Origin: SAR86 cluster bacterium
GTDB taxonomy: Bacteria > Pseudomonadota > Gammaproteobacteria > Magnimaribacterales > TMED112
Assembly: GCA_016779525.1 (NCBI GenBank)
Contig: JADHNL010000008.1
Span: forward strand, 1-47,633
DNA: 47,633 nucleotides
Reading direction: 5' to 3'
Below are positions 20,455 through 28,956 of the stretch, piece after piece. The notes under the pieces are model-generated. The model was given only the letters and a program-made list of their open reading frames with translations, did no database searches and had not been told where the DNA came from. Position 1 is the stretch's first letter; the number at the start of each line of letters is the position of its first letter. The position numbers and the translations under genes were made by a program.

Positions 20455-21383
20455 TTTATTTTTTTAAAAAAAGAGTAATCATTAAGTAAATTTAATTTAT
20501 TGGCTGCCATTAAAAGTCTTTTTAAAAACAACTCAATATCGTTCTTTCTGTTCAGCAATTTTCCATCTTTAAAGTAATTTATAAATGTTCCGATTATTCG
20601 CATAGAACGATGTGCCAGGGCCACATAAATAGATTCCATAATATTTTCTGAAAATGCATAGCCTGCTGATTCCATATGCTCCTTTAGCAATGCCTTTATG
20701 TCTGCATCGTTGTAGTTAAAATTATGCTCATAGAACAATGAAGCCAAATCAATGCCTATAGGGGCCATGCATATGTCTTGAAAATCAATTACATGAATAC
20801 CATTTTTAAAATATATTAAATTTCGCCGTTCAAAATCTGTGTGGCAAGGAACATAAACTTGAGCAATGAGATTAACAACCAATTCTTTCCTAAACGACTC
20901 AAGGCTTAAAATATCAGCATCATCGGCTTTAATATTAAGGTGATCGAAAACCTTGTAGAACTCTGTAGTTTGGTTCAGCAAAACATCATGGTTCTGTACT
21001 GGCAGAACATCTTGAGGTACATCATAAATTTTTTTAAGCTCTTGCAATGACATTCTTAAAAGAGAACCTTCTGATAAAGGTGCTGTGTCATCAAGAACAT
21101 CATCGCCAAGATCCTCTAACAGGATAAATTCTAAATTTTCGGAAAATGCAAAAACTTCAGGTACCTTTACACCTGTATTTTTTAAAATTTTACTTGCATA
21201 CAAAAAACGCGCCGCGGATTCGACTTCTGTAGTATTTTCCATGACCACATAACTCTTATCGTCAGCTTTTAAACGGTAGTAATTTCTTGTGCTGGCCTCT
21301 TTTCTAAGCTGCTCAATATTAAAGATATGTTGGCCTGTTGATTTTTGAGCCCATTCTATAAGTTCTGAACTGATATTACTCAA
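20451..21383 (-). CDS. amgK: Anomeric MurNAc/GlcNAc kinase (AmgK-type phosphotransferase)
   Basis: Phosphorylates the anomeric hydroxyl of MurNAc (and GlcNAc), feeding MurU. It is an aminoglycoside-phosphotransferase-fold kinase: KEASTRNYYRLKADDKSYVVME is the N-lobe with the conserved Ser/Arg and Lys region, FILLEDLGDD is the hinge, VPCHTDFERRNLIYF contains the HxD catalytic loop, and HVIDFQDICMAPIGIDLASLF carries the metal-binding Asp. Length 310 aa. The start is TTG, overlapping the SDR stop as TTGA. Family membership is clear; the exact sugar is inferred from the coupled murU. Confidence 0.85.
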   Translation of the reverse strand: MSNISSELIEWAQKSTGQHIFNIEQLRKEASTRNYYRLKADDKSYVVMENTTEVESAARFLYASKILKNTGVKVPEVFAFSENLEFILLEDLGDDVLDDTAPLSEGSLLRMSLQELKKIYDVPQDVLPVQNHDVLLNQTTEFYKVFDHLNIKADDADILSLESFRKELVVNLIAQVYVPCHTDFERRNLIYFKNGIHVIDFQDICMAPIGIDLASLFYEHNFNYNDADIKALLKEHMESAGYAFSENIMESIYVALAHRSMRIIGTFINYFKDGKLLNRKNDIELFLKRLLMAANKLNLLNDYSFFKKIK

Positions 21384-22237
21384 CTATCTTTAACTACTTT
21401 TGGAACTGGATAGGAATCTAGAGGTACAAAAAAGTCTGGCATTAACTCATCAAATGGATAATCAGCGTATTTTCTAAAATTCGTTTCTCCATGTTCTGCC
21501 AGCAATGTATCATCTATGATGTAATTGCCAGTGAATGAATCCTTTGATTTATTGAAAATAATATAAGCTGCATCTGCCATGATTTCCGGGCTTCTTGATT
21601 TTTCCATCATCTCATTTCCACCCAAGACATTTTTAACTGCTGCAGTTTTAATGGCTGTTCTCGGCCATAAGGCATTTACAGCTATTCTGCCTCTAAACTC
21701 TGCAGCCATACCAAGCACAAACATACTCATATTGTATTTTGCAATAGTGTAAGCAACCGAACCTTGAAACCAAATTTCATTCATATCCAAAGGCGGAGAA
21801 AGGTTAAGTATATGGGGATTTTCTGCTTTCAATAAATGAGGAATACAAGTTTTTGATACCAAAAATGTTCCTCGACCATTAATGTTATGCATGAGGTCAT
21901 ACCTTTTCATATCAGTTTCTAAGGTTGGGGTGAGACTTATGGCCGATGCATTATTAATACAAATATCAATTCCACCAAAATTTTCTACAGTCTTAGCTAC
22001 GCAATCTTGTACACTAGCCTCATCCCTAATGTCACATTGCAGCGGCAATGCCAATCCTCCAGCATCCTCAATTTCTTGTGCTGCCGTATAAATTGTGCCT
22101 TCAAGTTTAGGGTGTGGATCTACTGTCTTTGCTGCAATTGCTATTCTGGCCCCATCTGCAGCCGCTTTTTTAGCTATTGCAAGGCCTATGCCTCTGCTGC
22201 CGCCCGATATAAATATTACTTTGTCTTTTAAACTCAT
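21380..22237 (-). CDS. Short-chain dehydrogenase, HSDL2-like
   Basis: NAD(P)-dependent SDR. The N-terminal Rossmann motif FISGGSRGIGLAIAKKAAADGA and the insert AKTVDPHPKLEGTIYTAAQEIE are specific to the group that includes human HSDL2 (hydroxysteroid dehydrogenase-like 2). Further blocks: CINNASAISLT, ILNLSPPLDMNEIWF (Ser of the catalytic triad), AYTIAKYNMSMFVLG (YxxxK) and VNALWPRTAI. The SCP2 domain found at the C-terminus of HSDL2 is absent; it ends at 285 aa like most bacterial relatives. The substrate is unknown, perhaps a fatty-acid- or sterol-like carbonyl. First gene of the amgK-murU-rpe operon, which offers no obvious link to its function. Confidence 0.85.
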   Translation of the reverse strand: MSLKDKVIFISGGSRGIGLAIAKKAAADGARIAIAAKTVDPHPKLEGTIYTAAQEIEDAGGLALPLQCDIRDEASVQDCVAKTVENFGGIDICINNASAISLTPTLETDMKRYDLMHNINGRGTFLVSKTCIPHLLKAENPHILNLSPPLDMNEIWFQGSVAYTIAKYNMSMFVLGMAAEFRGRIAVNALWPRTAIKTAAVKNVLGGNEMMEKSRSPEIMADAAYIIFNKSKDSFTGNYIIDDTLLAEHGETNFRKYADYPFDELMPDFFVPLDSYPVPKVVKDS

Positions 22238-22274
22238 TGTTTGAACTTATAGATTAATTTAACGCTCTAAGATC

Positions 22275-22280
22275 TATAAT
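22275..22280 (+). promoter_or_regulatory. -10 box upstream of lptD
   Basis: Consensus TATAAT 19 bp before the TTG start of lptD, in the 61-bp gap divergent from the SDR operon. An AGG at 22290-22292, 6 nt before TTG 22299, can serve as Shine-Dalgarno. No convincing -35 hexamer is seen. Confidence 0.5.
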
Positions 22281-22298
22281 ATCAATCATAGGTTCAAA

Positions 22299-24203
22299 TT
22301 GAAAAAACATTGCATACATTTTATTTTATTGATTGGGGGCTTACTTTATTCAGAGTGCAATAAATCTGACTCTGAAAGCTCTATTTCAGTCGACTCTGGA
22401 AACCTTACGACAGACAGTGGAATATCCATAAATTTTAAGGCGGCACAAATTAAAGAAAATATTTACACCTTAAATAATGTTGAATTTAATACATGTGATG
22501 CAAGCTCTGTGTGGAAGATCTCTGCAAAAGATGCCAAATATGACCAAGAAGATTCTGAGCTAAAAATTAAAGATGCACGCGTAGAAGTTTTTGATGTCCC
22601 CATATTTTGGGCTGGAAATATTGAAATTGGAGAAAATGAAAGTATAAATGTCCCTAATCTTGGTATCACCGATTCAGAGTTTGATTTAAGTTATAAATTT
22701 GTAACCAAATCTGACAAATCAAAACTGGAGATTGAGCCAATTTATACCAACTCAAAATTTGGCTTATCCTTTGACTACAAATTTTCTGGAGAAGGAACAA
22801 ACTCAAGATTGCAAACTTTTCTGATAGATGATGATGATAGCTCTTGGGTCTATCGTCTGAATTCTAAAATCAATATCACAGAAAAGCTTCACGCTTATGT
22901 CGATTACAGCGACTTTAGTGGAACAAGTCTGATCCAAAACTATGGCTATAAATTTTTGAACATAAAAAGAAGAGCTCTTGATCTAAAACAGAATTTTGGG
23001 TTGAGTCTGTTAACAAATAAACGTTTATTTGAAACTGGAAGAGAATCATTCAAAAACCTTAGCCTGCCCAGACCTGTAACACATGAAAAAGATTTTTTTA
23101 GATACAAGAGTCTCTACAAATTTGGTCAATGGGATGCGATTAGAGAAAGTGAGTATTCAAAATTTACAATAAAACACAATGTTGTTCTGCTCAAAAAAAT
23201 ATTGCCACCAGCTGATGGAGCAGACTTTCCATATCTTGTAAAAGAAAGAGTTGATAGAAAGAAAAGAAATATCTCGTTGACCAATGCTACACAAATGCGC
23301 AGTGGAACTCTCAATACAACAGTTGAAGGCTACTGGAACGAATACACTACACATTATCAAAGCCTAAAAGAAGATCAACAATATGCTTCTTATGTTATCC
23401 GACAAATGGTTGAGTTGCCTCAGTCTCAGATAAAGTTTGGATATATATTTTCTAGTTTTGATAATCAGCATCAAAACCCTTTGTTAGACTCATACCCAAA
23501 GAAACCATCACCTGAATCTAACATTAGCACTCGTTTATGGATAGGCGGCGATAGAAATGCGAACCAGAGAAAAATTTTTATCTATAAATCAGGGCAATTA
23601 GGGTCAACAAGTTACTCCTTATCTACGAATTTATACGAAGACTATAATTTTGATGGGGAAGGCACCATTCTCAACAATTACTTCAATAATAAACCTCTAT
23701 ACTTTTCTTTGCAGCATCCTATTGGAAATTTGGATTTAGCCATAAAGGGCAACTATAGCTTTGAAAGAAATGAGTTTATGGCGGCAGATTTTGTATTGAG
23801 CTATTTGGGTGATAATACTTTAGTATCTCTTGAGAAAAAGCAGCTTTTAATTCCAAGCTATCCACTCAACGAGCTTGATAACTATCTCCTAAAATTTAAA
23901 CGAGATTTTTCTAATTTTTCACTTTTTGGACGAACCCAATATTCAATTGAAGAGCAAACAATTAATGAAAATATTTTTGGGATGGAATGGAAGCAGAATT
24001 GTTTTAAACTAAGATTAGCTTTTGAAAGAGCAAGATTCTTTCCATATACCAACCCAGATTACAGTAATGGCAACTATTTGGAGCAAATTTATTTGACTAA
24101 TCCGATTGTAAAAAATAATCTTACCTTTGAGTTTGAACTTGTAGGCTTAACAGAAACATTAAAGCCTATAGAAAGATTGATACAGAATGGCATATTTAAT
24201 TAG
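22299..24203 (+). CDS. lptD: LPS-assembly protein LptD
   Basis: Outer-membrane beta-barrel that, with the lipoprotein LptE, inserts LPS into the outer leaflet. The N-terminal signal (MKKHCIHFILLIGGLLYS) is followed by an OstA-like beta-jellyroll (about residues 35-130, including KDAKYDQEDSELKIKDARVEVFDVPIFW, equivalent to the usual ...YxPxxPxFYxPY block). A barrel with many alternating strands follows. The C-terminal KQNCFKLRLAFERA aligns with the E. coli CCW...R segment. Length 634 aa (E. coli 784). The TTG start is preceded by AGG. Only one C-terminal Cys (C568) remains, with C20 and C66 near the N-terminus. Followed by surA with a 17-bp overlap, the classic order. Confidence 0.92.
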   Translation: MKKHCIHFILLIGGLLYSECNKSDSESSISVDSGNLTTDSGISINFKAAQIKENIYTLNNVEFNTCDASSVWKISAKDAKYDQEDSELKIKDARVEVFDVPIFWAGNIEIGENESINVPNLGITDSEFDLSYKFVTKSDKSKLEIEPIYTNSKFGLSFDYKFSGEGTNSRLQTFLIDDDDSSWVYRLNSKINITEKLHAYVDYSDFSGTSLIQNYGYKFLNIKRRALDLKQNFGLSLLTNKRLFETGRESFKNLSLPRPVTHEKDFFRYKSLYKFGQWDAIRESEYSKFTIKHNVVLLKKILPPADGADFPYLVKERVDRKKRNISLTNATQMRSGTLNTTVEGYWNEYTTHYQSLKEDQQYASYVIRQMVELPQSQIKFGYIFSSFDNQHQNPLLDSYPKKPSPESNISTRLWIGGDRNANQRKIFIYKSGQLGSTSYSLSTNLYEDYNFDGEGTILNNYFNNKPLYFSLQHPIGNLDLAIKGNYSFERNEFMAADFVLSYLGDNTLVSLEKKQLLIPSYPLNELDNYLLKFKRDFSNFSLFGRTQYSIEEQTINENIFGMEWKQNCFKLRLAFERARFFPYTNPDYSNGNYLEQIYLTNPIVKNNLTFEFELVGLTETLKPIERLIQNGIFN

Positions 24204-25431
24204 GTTACTTTCATTTTTTTTCTTAGTTATTTCAGTTGAGGCTGATGAACTGGACAGCGTCGCTGTTATTGTGAATGATGGTGTGGTCTTGGAGTCAGAT
24301 ATTGAGCAAAAAATGTCAGACTTTAAGAAAGATGCTGCTATATCTGGCAAGAGAATACCGACTGATGCAGCCCTAAGAGAAGAGATTATAGAGGAACTTA
24401 TCCTTGAAGAACTACAACTTCAAATAGCCGAAAGAGTTGGAATAAAGGTTAGCGATGAGGAGCTAAACCTTACACTCAAACGTCTTGCACAACAGAATGA
24501 TATGGATCTTGAAACATTTGTTAAATACGTTGAAGATCAAGGCGATTCATATGAAAAAGTCAGAGAAGATGTTAGAAAATCTCTAAAAATACAAAGAGTT
24601 CAGCAAGGAAGAATTCAAAATAAAATATCAATAACAAGAGAGGAGCTAAACAATTTTCTTAATACAGACGAAGCAAAAACTCAGCTTGGACCAGAACTCA
24701 ATGTGAGACAGATTTTAATTCGTCAAAACTCTAATAAAGATATTTCTAAAGTATATGAAACAATTAAAGCTGAGCTTGCTAATGGTAAAAATAGTGCGGA
24801 GCTGTTTGCTCTTTACACTGATGATAATAATTCAGGCGACCTTGGGTGGCGAAAAATTACCGCTTTTCCTCAAGTTTTTCAGGAACCAATTTCAAAGCTA
24901 AAAATCGGTGAGTTTTCGGAAATCATCCAAACTGGTGCAGGTCAACATGTGCTCTATCTTGAAAATAAGAGAGGTCCAATGGTAAGTTTTGAGAAGCAAT
25001 GGGATGTGAGGCATATCTTATTGATTCCAAATAGAATCAGAGATGAGCAGAGCAGTGAAATATTGCTCAACGAAATTAGAAATAGAATTATTAATGGAGA
25101 ATCTTTCGCTGAGCTTGCACAAGAATATTCCGATGATCCAGGCTCTAAACAAGAGGGGGGAAATCTAGGTTGGGCAGGTCAAGGTCAATATGCAGCTGAG
25201 TTCGAAGAAAAAATGATCAACTCTGACTTGAATACTTTAACAGAACCCTTCCTAACTCAGTTTGGCTGGCACATTCTAGAAGTCCTAGGCACCAGAGTAG
25301 AGGATAAAACCAACGAAAATGTTGCCGACCAAGCTTTTTCTTATCTATTCAATCGAAAATTCCAGGAAGAACTTGAAACAGATCTTCAAGAACTGAGAGC
25401 CGACGCCTTTATAGAAGTTAAAAACTCTTGA
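24187..25431 (+). CDS. surA: Periplasmic peptidyl-prolyl isomerase/chaperone SurA
   Basis: Escorts unfolded outer-membrane proteins, including LptD, through the periplasm. Signal peptide MAYLIRLLSFFFLVISVEA, then the SurA N-terminal chaperone domain starting DSVAVIVNDGVVLESDIEQKM (typical VNxxVVLxSDIxxxM). Two parvulin (PPIC) domains follow: about residues 170-265 (NVRQILIRQN...GDLGWRKITAFPQVF) and 275-380 (DVRHILLIPN...AQEYSDDPGSKQEGGNLGWAGQGQYAAEFE). A short C-terminal helix closes the chaperone core. Length 414 aa (E. coli 428). Overlaps lptD by 17 bp and pdxA by TTGA. Confidence 0.97.
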   Translation: MAYLIRLLSFFFLVISVEADELDSVAVIVNDGVVLESDIEQKMSDFKKDAAISGKRIPTDAALREEIIEELILEELQLQIAERVGIKVSDEELNLTLKRLAQQNDMDLETFVKYVEDQGDSYEKVREDVRKSLKIQRVQQGRIQNKISITREELNNFLNTDEAKTQLGPELNVRQILIRQNSNKDISKVYETIKAELANGKNSAELFALYTDDNNSGDLGWRKITAFPQVFQEPISKLKIGEFSEIIQTGAGQHVLYLENKRGPMVSFEKQWDVRHILLIPNRIRDEQSSEILLNEIRNRIINGESFAELAQEYSDDPGSKQEGGNLGWAGQGQYAAEFEEKMINSDLNTLTEPFLTQFGWHILEVLGTRVEDKTNENVADQAFSYLFNRKFQEELETDLQELRADAFIEVKNS

Positions 25432-26402
25432 AATTCAATCGCAAAGTAGTTGTAACATTGGGTGATCCATCGGGCATAGGACCAGAAGTTTTTCTTAAAT
25501 CACTAGAAAGCAATACTGTTAGAGAAAACCTTGAGCACATATTGGTTGTTTCTGATCCAATGGTACTTGAAAGGCTATCTGGTGAGATTAACCACAACTT
25601 GAAACTTCATGAATCTGAAGGTTTTTCTGATTTAAAGCCAAATTCTATAAATTTTTTCCCTATGAATGGATGCAATGAATACAACTTAGCAACTCCTAAT
25701 CAAGAAAATGCAAACTATATACTTGGCTGCATAAATAAAAGCATAGCAATGTGCATAAATGATAATGCTAATCTTGTTACAGGCCCTGTAAACAAAAAAC
25801 TGATAGCTAATTTTGAAAAAAACTTCACTGATCATACTTCCTATTTAAGAATAACCACCGAAGTAGATAATGTTTTAATGGTGCTTACAAGCCCAAAACT
25901 GACCGTTGGCTTATTGACAACACACCTTCCCCTACGGGAAGTTGCAGATCAAGTAACACAGAGCAACTTAACCAATGCAATTAAAACCTTTGATAAGGGC
26001 TTATGTGATTTCTTTCATATCAAGAAACCTAGAATAGCAGTTCTAGGATTAAACCCTCATTGTGGTGAAGGTGGAAAATTTGGACATGAAGAAATAGAAA
26101 TCATTTCACCTTTGATTAATAAATTAAAGTTGCAAGGACACAGAGTTGAAGGGCCATTCTCTGCAGACACAGCTTTCCTAGATAATAAATTTGATGGTAT
26201 ATTGGCAATGTATCATGATCAGGCCTTGCCGGTTATTAAAACACTAGATTTCTCAACTACCGTCAACGTTACATTTGGGCTACCTTTCTTAAGAACCTCA
26301 GTTGATCATGGGACAGCTTATGACATTGCAAACAAATTAATTGCAAACCCTGCGAGCATGGTAGAAGCTTTAAAAATAGCTGGCTATGGTAAGAAAATAT
26401 AA
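25428..26402 (+). CDS. pdxA: 4-hydroxythreonine-4-phosphate dehydrogenase
   Basis: NAD-dependent oxidation of 4-phosphohydroxy-L-threonine in the DXP-dependent pyridoxal phosphate pathway. Motifs: VVTLGDPSGIGPEV at the N-terminus, VTGPVNKKLI, DHTSYL (metal-ligand His), GLNPHCGEGGKFGHEE, GPFSADTAF, AMYHDQALPVIK (metal-ligand His) and TSVDHGTAYDIA (third His). Length 324 aa (E. coli 329). The start is TTG at 25428, overlapping the surA TGA; no ATG gives a complete N-terminus. Confidence 0.97.
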   Translation: MKFNRKVVVTLGDPSGIGPEVFLKSLESNTVRENLEHILVVSDPMVLERLSGEINHNLKLHESEGFSDLKPNSINFFPMNGCNEYNLATPNQENANYILGCINKSIAMCINDNANLVTGPVNKKLIANFEKNFTDHTSYLRITTEVDNVLMVLTSPKLTVGLLTTHLPLREVADQVTQSNLTNAIKTFDKGLCDFFHIKKPRIAVLGLNPHCGEGGKFGHEEIEIISPLINKLKLQGHRVEGPFSADTAFLDNKFDGILAMYHDQALPVIKTLDFSTTVNVTFGLPFLRTSVDHGTAYDIANKLIANPASMVEALKIAGYGKKI

Positions 26403-27147
26403 GAAATCATTAGGACAAAATTTTCTGCGCGATGATGTGATGTTGGATAAGATATCTTCCTCCATCAACCTTTCTAGCTGCAAAAAAATAATCGAGATAG
26501 GTCCAGGGGACGGAGCATTAACAAGAAACCTCCTTGCGCACAATCTCCCAGTAACTGTCGTTGAGTACGATAGAGATTTAATACCCAAGCTGCAGGGTAA
26601 ATTCTCTGATTTTCATAACTTTTCAATTCTAAATGAGGATATTTTGAAGGTTGATTTACAACATCTAAGTGATAAAAATTCTGTGATTGTTGGGAATTTG
26701 CCTTATAACATTTCATCACAAATTATCTTGAAGCTTCTGGAGTCAAGGGTTGAGTACCGGAGTGCCACTTTTTTAATTCAAAAAGAACTAGCCCAAAGGT
26801 TTTGCACTAGTTCAAAAAAAAGTACAAAAATCTCTTTATTAGCCCACTTTTTTACAGACATCGAACTGCTTTTTGATGTTTCTCCTGATGCTTTCGTACC
26901 TCAACCCAAAGTCACTTCTACCTTGATTAGAGTAAGCCCTCACCAGCGAAATATTGAAAGACTAGAACAATATCTTGAATTGAAAAAAATTTTGGAATCA
27001 TGCTTTGCCAACCCAAGAAAACAAATCAAGAAATCCCTAACTCAGCTTGGCATTAGATCAGAAAAATTATCATTTGAAAGTAGTTCAAGACCAGACGATC
27101 TTGCTCTACAAGATTATTTTGAAATACTAGATATTAGTGAAAAGTAA
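26386..27147 (+). CDS. rsmA: 16S rRNA dimethyladenosine transferase RsmA (KsgA)
   Basis: Dimethylates A1518 and A1519 in 16S rRNA during 30S maturation. KYKKSLGQNFLRDDVMLDKI is the standard opening. SAM binding is at IEIGPGDGALTRNLL, the catalytic NLPYNISSQIILKLL (motif IV) follows, then FLIQKELAQRF, and the C-terminal helical domain starts after SPDAFVPQPKVTSTLIRV. Length 253 aa. ATG 26386 lies 17 bp inside the end of pdxA. Typically apaG follows rsmA; here apaH follows directly. Confidence 0.98.
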   Translation: MVRKYKKSLGQNFLRDDVMLDKISSSINLSSCKKIIEIGPGDGALTRNLLAHNLPVTVVEYDRDLIPKLQGKFSDFHNFSILNEDILKVDLQHLSDKNSVIVGNLPYNISSQIILKLLESRVEYRSATFLIQKELAQRFCTSSKKSTKISLLAHFFTDIELLFDVSPDAFVPQPKVTSTLIRVSPHQRNIERLEQYLELKKILESCFANPRKQIKKSLTQLGIRSEKLSFESSSRPDDLALQDYFEILDISEK

Positions 27148-27955
27148 ATTTAAGTTTGTTATTGGCGATATTCAGGGCTGTTATGGAGAGTTTAAGAGCC
27201 TTCTAAAAATCATTGACCCCAAAAAGGAAAACAAGATTTTTTGTGTTGGCGATCTTGTAAACAGAGGTCCAGAATCTGAAAAAGTACTCGAATATGTTAT
27301 GCAACATAATATTAAAAGTGTTTTAGGGAACCATGACCTGCATATGATGGCAATGATTCTAGGGGTTCATAAAATAAAGGATAAGAACCATACTTTGGAT
27401 AAAGTGCTTTCAAAAAATAAAAGAATTGAGGCAGTTGATTATTTTATTAAGTTCCCTTTTGCTAAAGAACTTAAGGTTAATGATCAGAGGTCACTTATAG
27501 TCCATGCTGGTGTTCTGCCTACATGGAGCCTTCAAGATATTCATGCTGCCAATGAAGAGTTATGTGAACTATTAAAGAAAGATCCAGAAAAATTTTTATC
27601 TGATATGTATAGCGATCGAAGCAAAGCGATATCAAAATCAACCAACAAAAGGAACAGACAAAGGTATCTTGTAAATGTTTTCACCAGAATGAGGTTTCTT
27701 TCTAGAAAAAATAAATTGGATCTTAAGACCAAAACTAAAAAAACTCACAAAAATAAATATCAGCCCTGGTTTAATTATCAACATAAATGCTTAAAAGACA
27801 TTGATAATATTGTGTTTGGCCATTGGGCAGCACTTAATGGAGTAACAAATCATTCCAATATTAAAGGAATTGATTTAGGTTGTGTTTGGGGTGGCTCGCT
27901 TGCTGCAATTAATCTATTTGATAATTCAGTTATTACCATTAACTCAGAGTCATGA
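27137..27955 (+). CDS. apaH: Symmetrical bis(5'-nucleosyl)-tetraphosphatase
   Basis: Hydrolyses Ap4A to two ADP; also implicated in removing Np4 caps from RNA. Metallophosphatase signature: VIGDIQGCYGEF (GDxxG), FCVGDLVNRGPESEKVL (GDxVNRGP) and VLGNHDLHMMA (GNHD). The His of VHAGVLPTWSLQD and FGHWAALNG complete the active site. Length 272 aa (E. coli 280). The start is GTG at 27137, 11 bp inside rsmA. A lysine-rich segment (about residues 190-215) differs from typical homologues. apaG is missing between rsmA and apaH. Confidence 0.95.
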   Translation: MKSKFKFVIGDIQGCYGEFKSLLKIIDPKKENKIFCVGDLVNRGPESEKVLEYVMQHNIKSVLGNHDLHMMAMILGVHKIKDKNHTLDKVLSKNKRIEAVDYFIKFPFAKELKVNDQRSLIVHAGVLPTWSLQDIHAANEELCELLKKDPEKFLSDMYSDRSKAISKSTNKRNRQRYLVNVFTRMRFLSRKNKLDLKTKTKKTHKNKYQPWFNYQHKCLKDIDNIVFGHWAALNGVTNHSNIKGIDLGCVWGGSLAAINLFDNSVITINSES

Positions 27956-28956
27956 AGATATACAAAGTTGGTGGCGCAGTAAGAGATCATATAATGGGCA
28001 TTAGACCCAATGATTGTGATTGGGTTGTAGTTGGTTCTACGCCTGAACAAATGAAATCTTTAGGCTACAAGCAAGTTGGAGCTGATTTTCCAGTTTTTTT
28101 ACACCCTGAAACTAATGAAGAGTATGCACTAGCAAGAACAGAGAAAAAAACTGGCAAAGGCTACTCAGGCTTCTCGGTGCAATATGAAAAAAATATTTCC
28201 TTAGAAGAAGATTTGTTGAGGAGAGATCTTACCATCAATTCCATTGCAATGAGTGAAGATGGCCAGATAATTGATCCCTACAATGGAGTAAAAGATATTA
28301 AAAATAAAATCTTGAGACACACTTCTGAAGCCTTTTATGAAGACCCATTGAGAGCATTAAGGTTAGGAAGATTTAAGACTAAATTTAATGATTTTGTCAT
28401 CCACGAAGATACAACCGAAGCCTTATCAAAAATATTACTTTCTGGAGAAATTGCACATTTAACAAAAGAAAGAGTATTGCAAGAGGTAAAAAAAGGTTTT
28501 GAAATAAATCCGCTTAAATATTTACAAAATATTATGCAGCTTAATTTATCAACGCCATGGTTTGATGATTTAACATTGCTGCCCGAAACAGTATCAAATG
28601 ATTTTGTATATTCTTGGTGCCAAATATCGCAACTAAATGACTTTAATTTTGCTCATAGATTGTTAGAAAGCAATCACTTGAAAACAACTTTGAATGTATG
28701 GCAAGAAATGCATAATTACAGCCTACAATCTGAGGTTGATGACAAAGTTAGTTTTTTCCAAAAGATGACATCACCAAAATATGATAAATATTTCGTCAAT
28801 CTGCTCCCCCACTTTGATTTAACCATGCAATCTTGTAAAAAGATTTATGAGGAAATTAAGGCTATAGACTTTAGCTATCTTGCAAACCTTGATCCTAATC
28901 TCTTATACAATGAAAAGAAAAACAGGATAAAGGAAATAGTTGAAAAGAATGAATAA
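27952..28956 (+). CDS. cca: tRNA CCA-adding nucleotidyltransferase, short form
   Basis: Adds or repairs the 3' CCA of tRNAs (class II). The N-terminus YKVGGAVRDHIMGIRPNDCDWVVVG carries the GG and the DxD-like catalytic acidic pair. ADFPVFLHPETNEEYALARTEKKTGKGYSGF, LEEDLLRRDLTINSIAM (RRDxxxN) and EAFYEDPLRALRLGRF (ribonucleotide and ATP recognition, EDxxRxxR) follow. Length is 334 aa, whereas E. coli Cca is 412 with a C-terminal HD phosphohydrolase domain. I see no HD motif here, so this should be the transferase-only form. ATG overlaps apaH as ATGA. Confidence 0.93.
   Translation: MKIYKVGGAVRDHIMGIRPNDCDWVVVGSTPEQMKSLGYKQVGADFPVFLHPETNEEYALARTEKKTGKGYSGFSVQYEKNISLEEDLLRRDLTINSIAMSEDGQIIDPYNGVKDIKNKILRHTSEAFYEDPLRALRLGRFKTKFNDFVIHEDTTEALSKILLSGEIAHLTKERVLQEVKKGFEINPLKYLQNIMQLNLSTPWFDDLTLLPETVSNDFVYSWCQISQLNDFNFAHRLLESNHLKTTLNVWQEMHNYSLQSEVDDKVSFFQKMTSPKYDKYFVNLLPHFDLTMQSCKKIYEEIKAIDFSYLANLDPNLLYNEKKNRIKEIVEKNE

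Noticed and set aside
22241-22280. TTGAAC at 22241 as a -35 for lptD
   Set aside because: The spacer to TATAAT is 28 bp, too long for a sigma-70 promoter.
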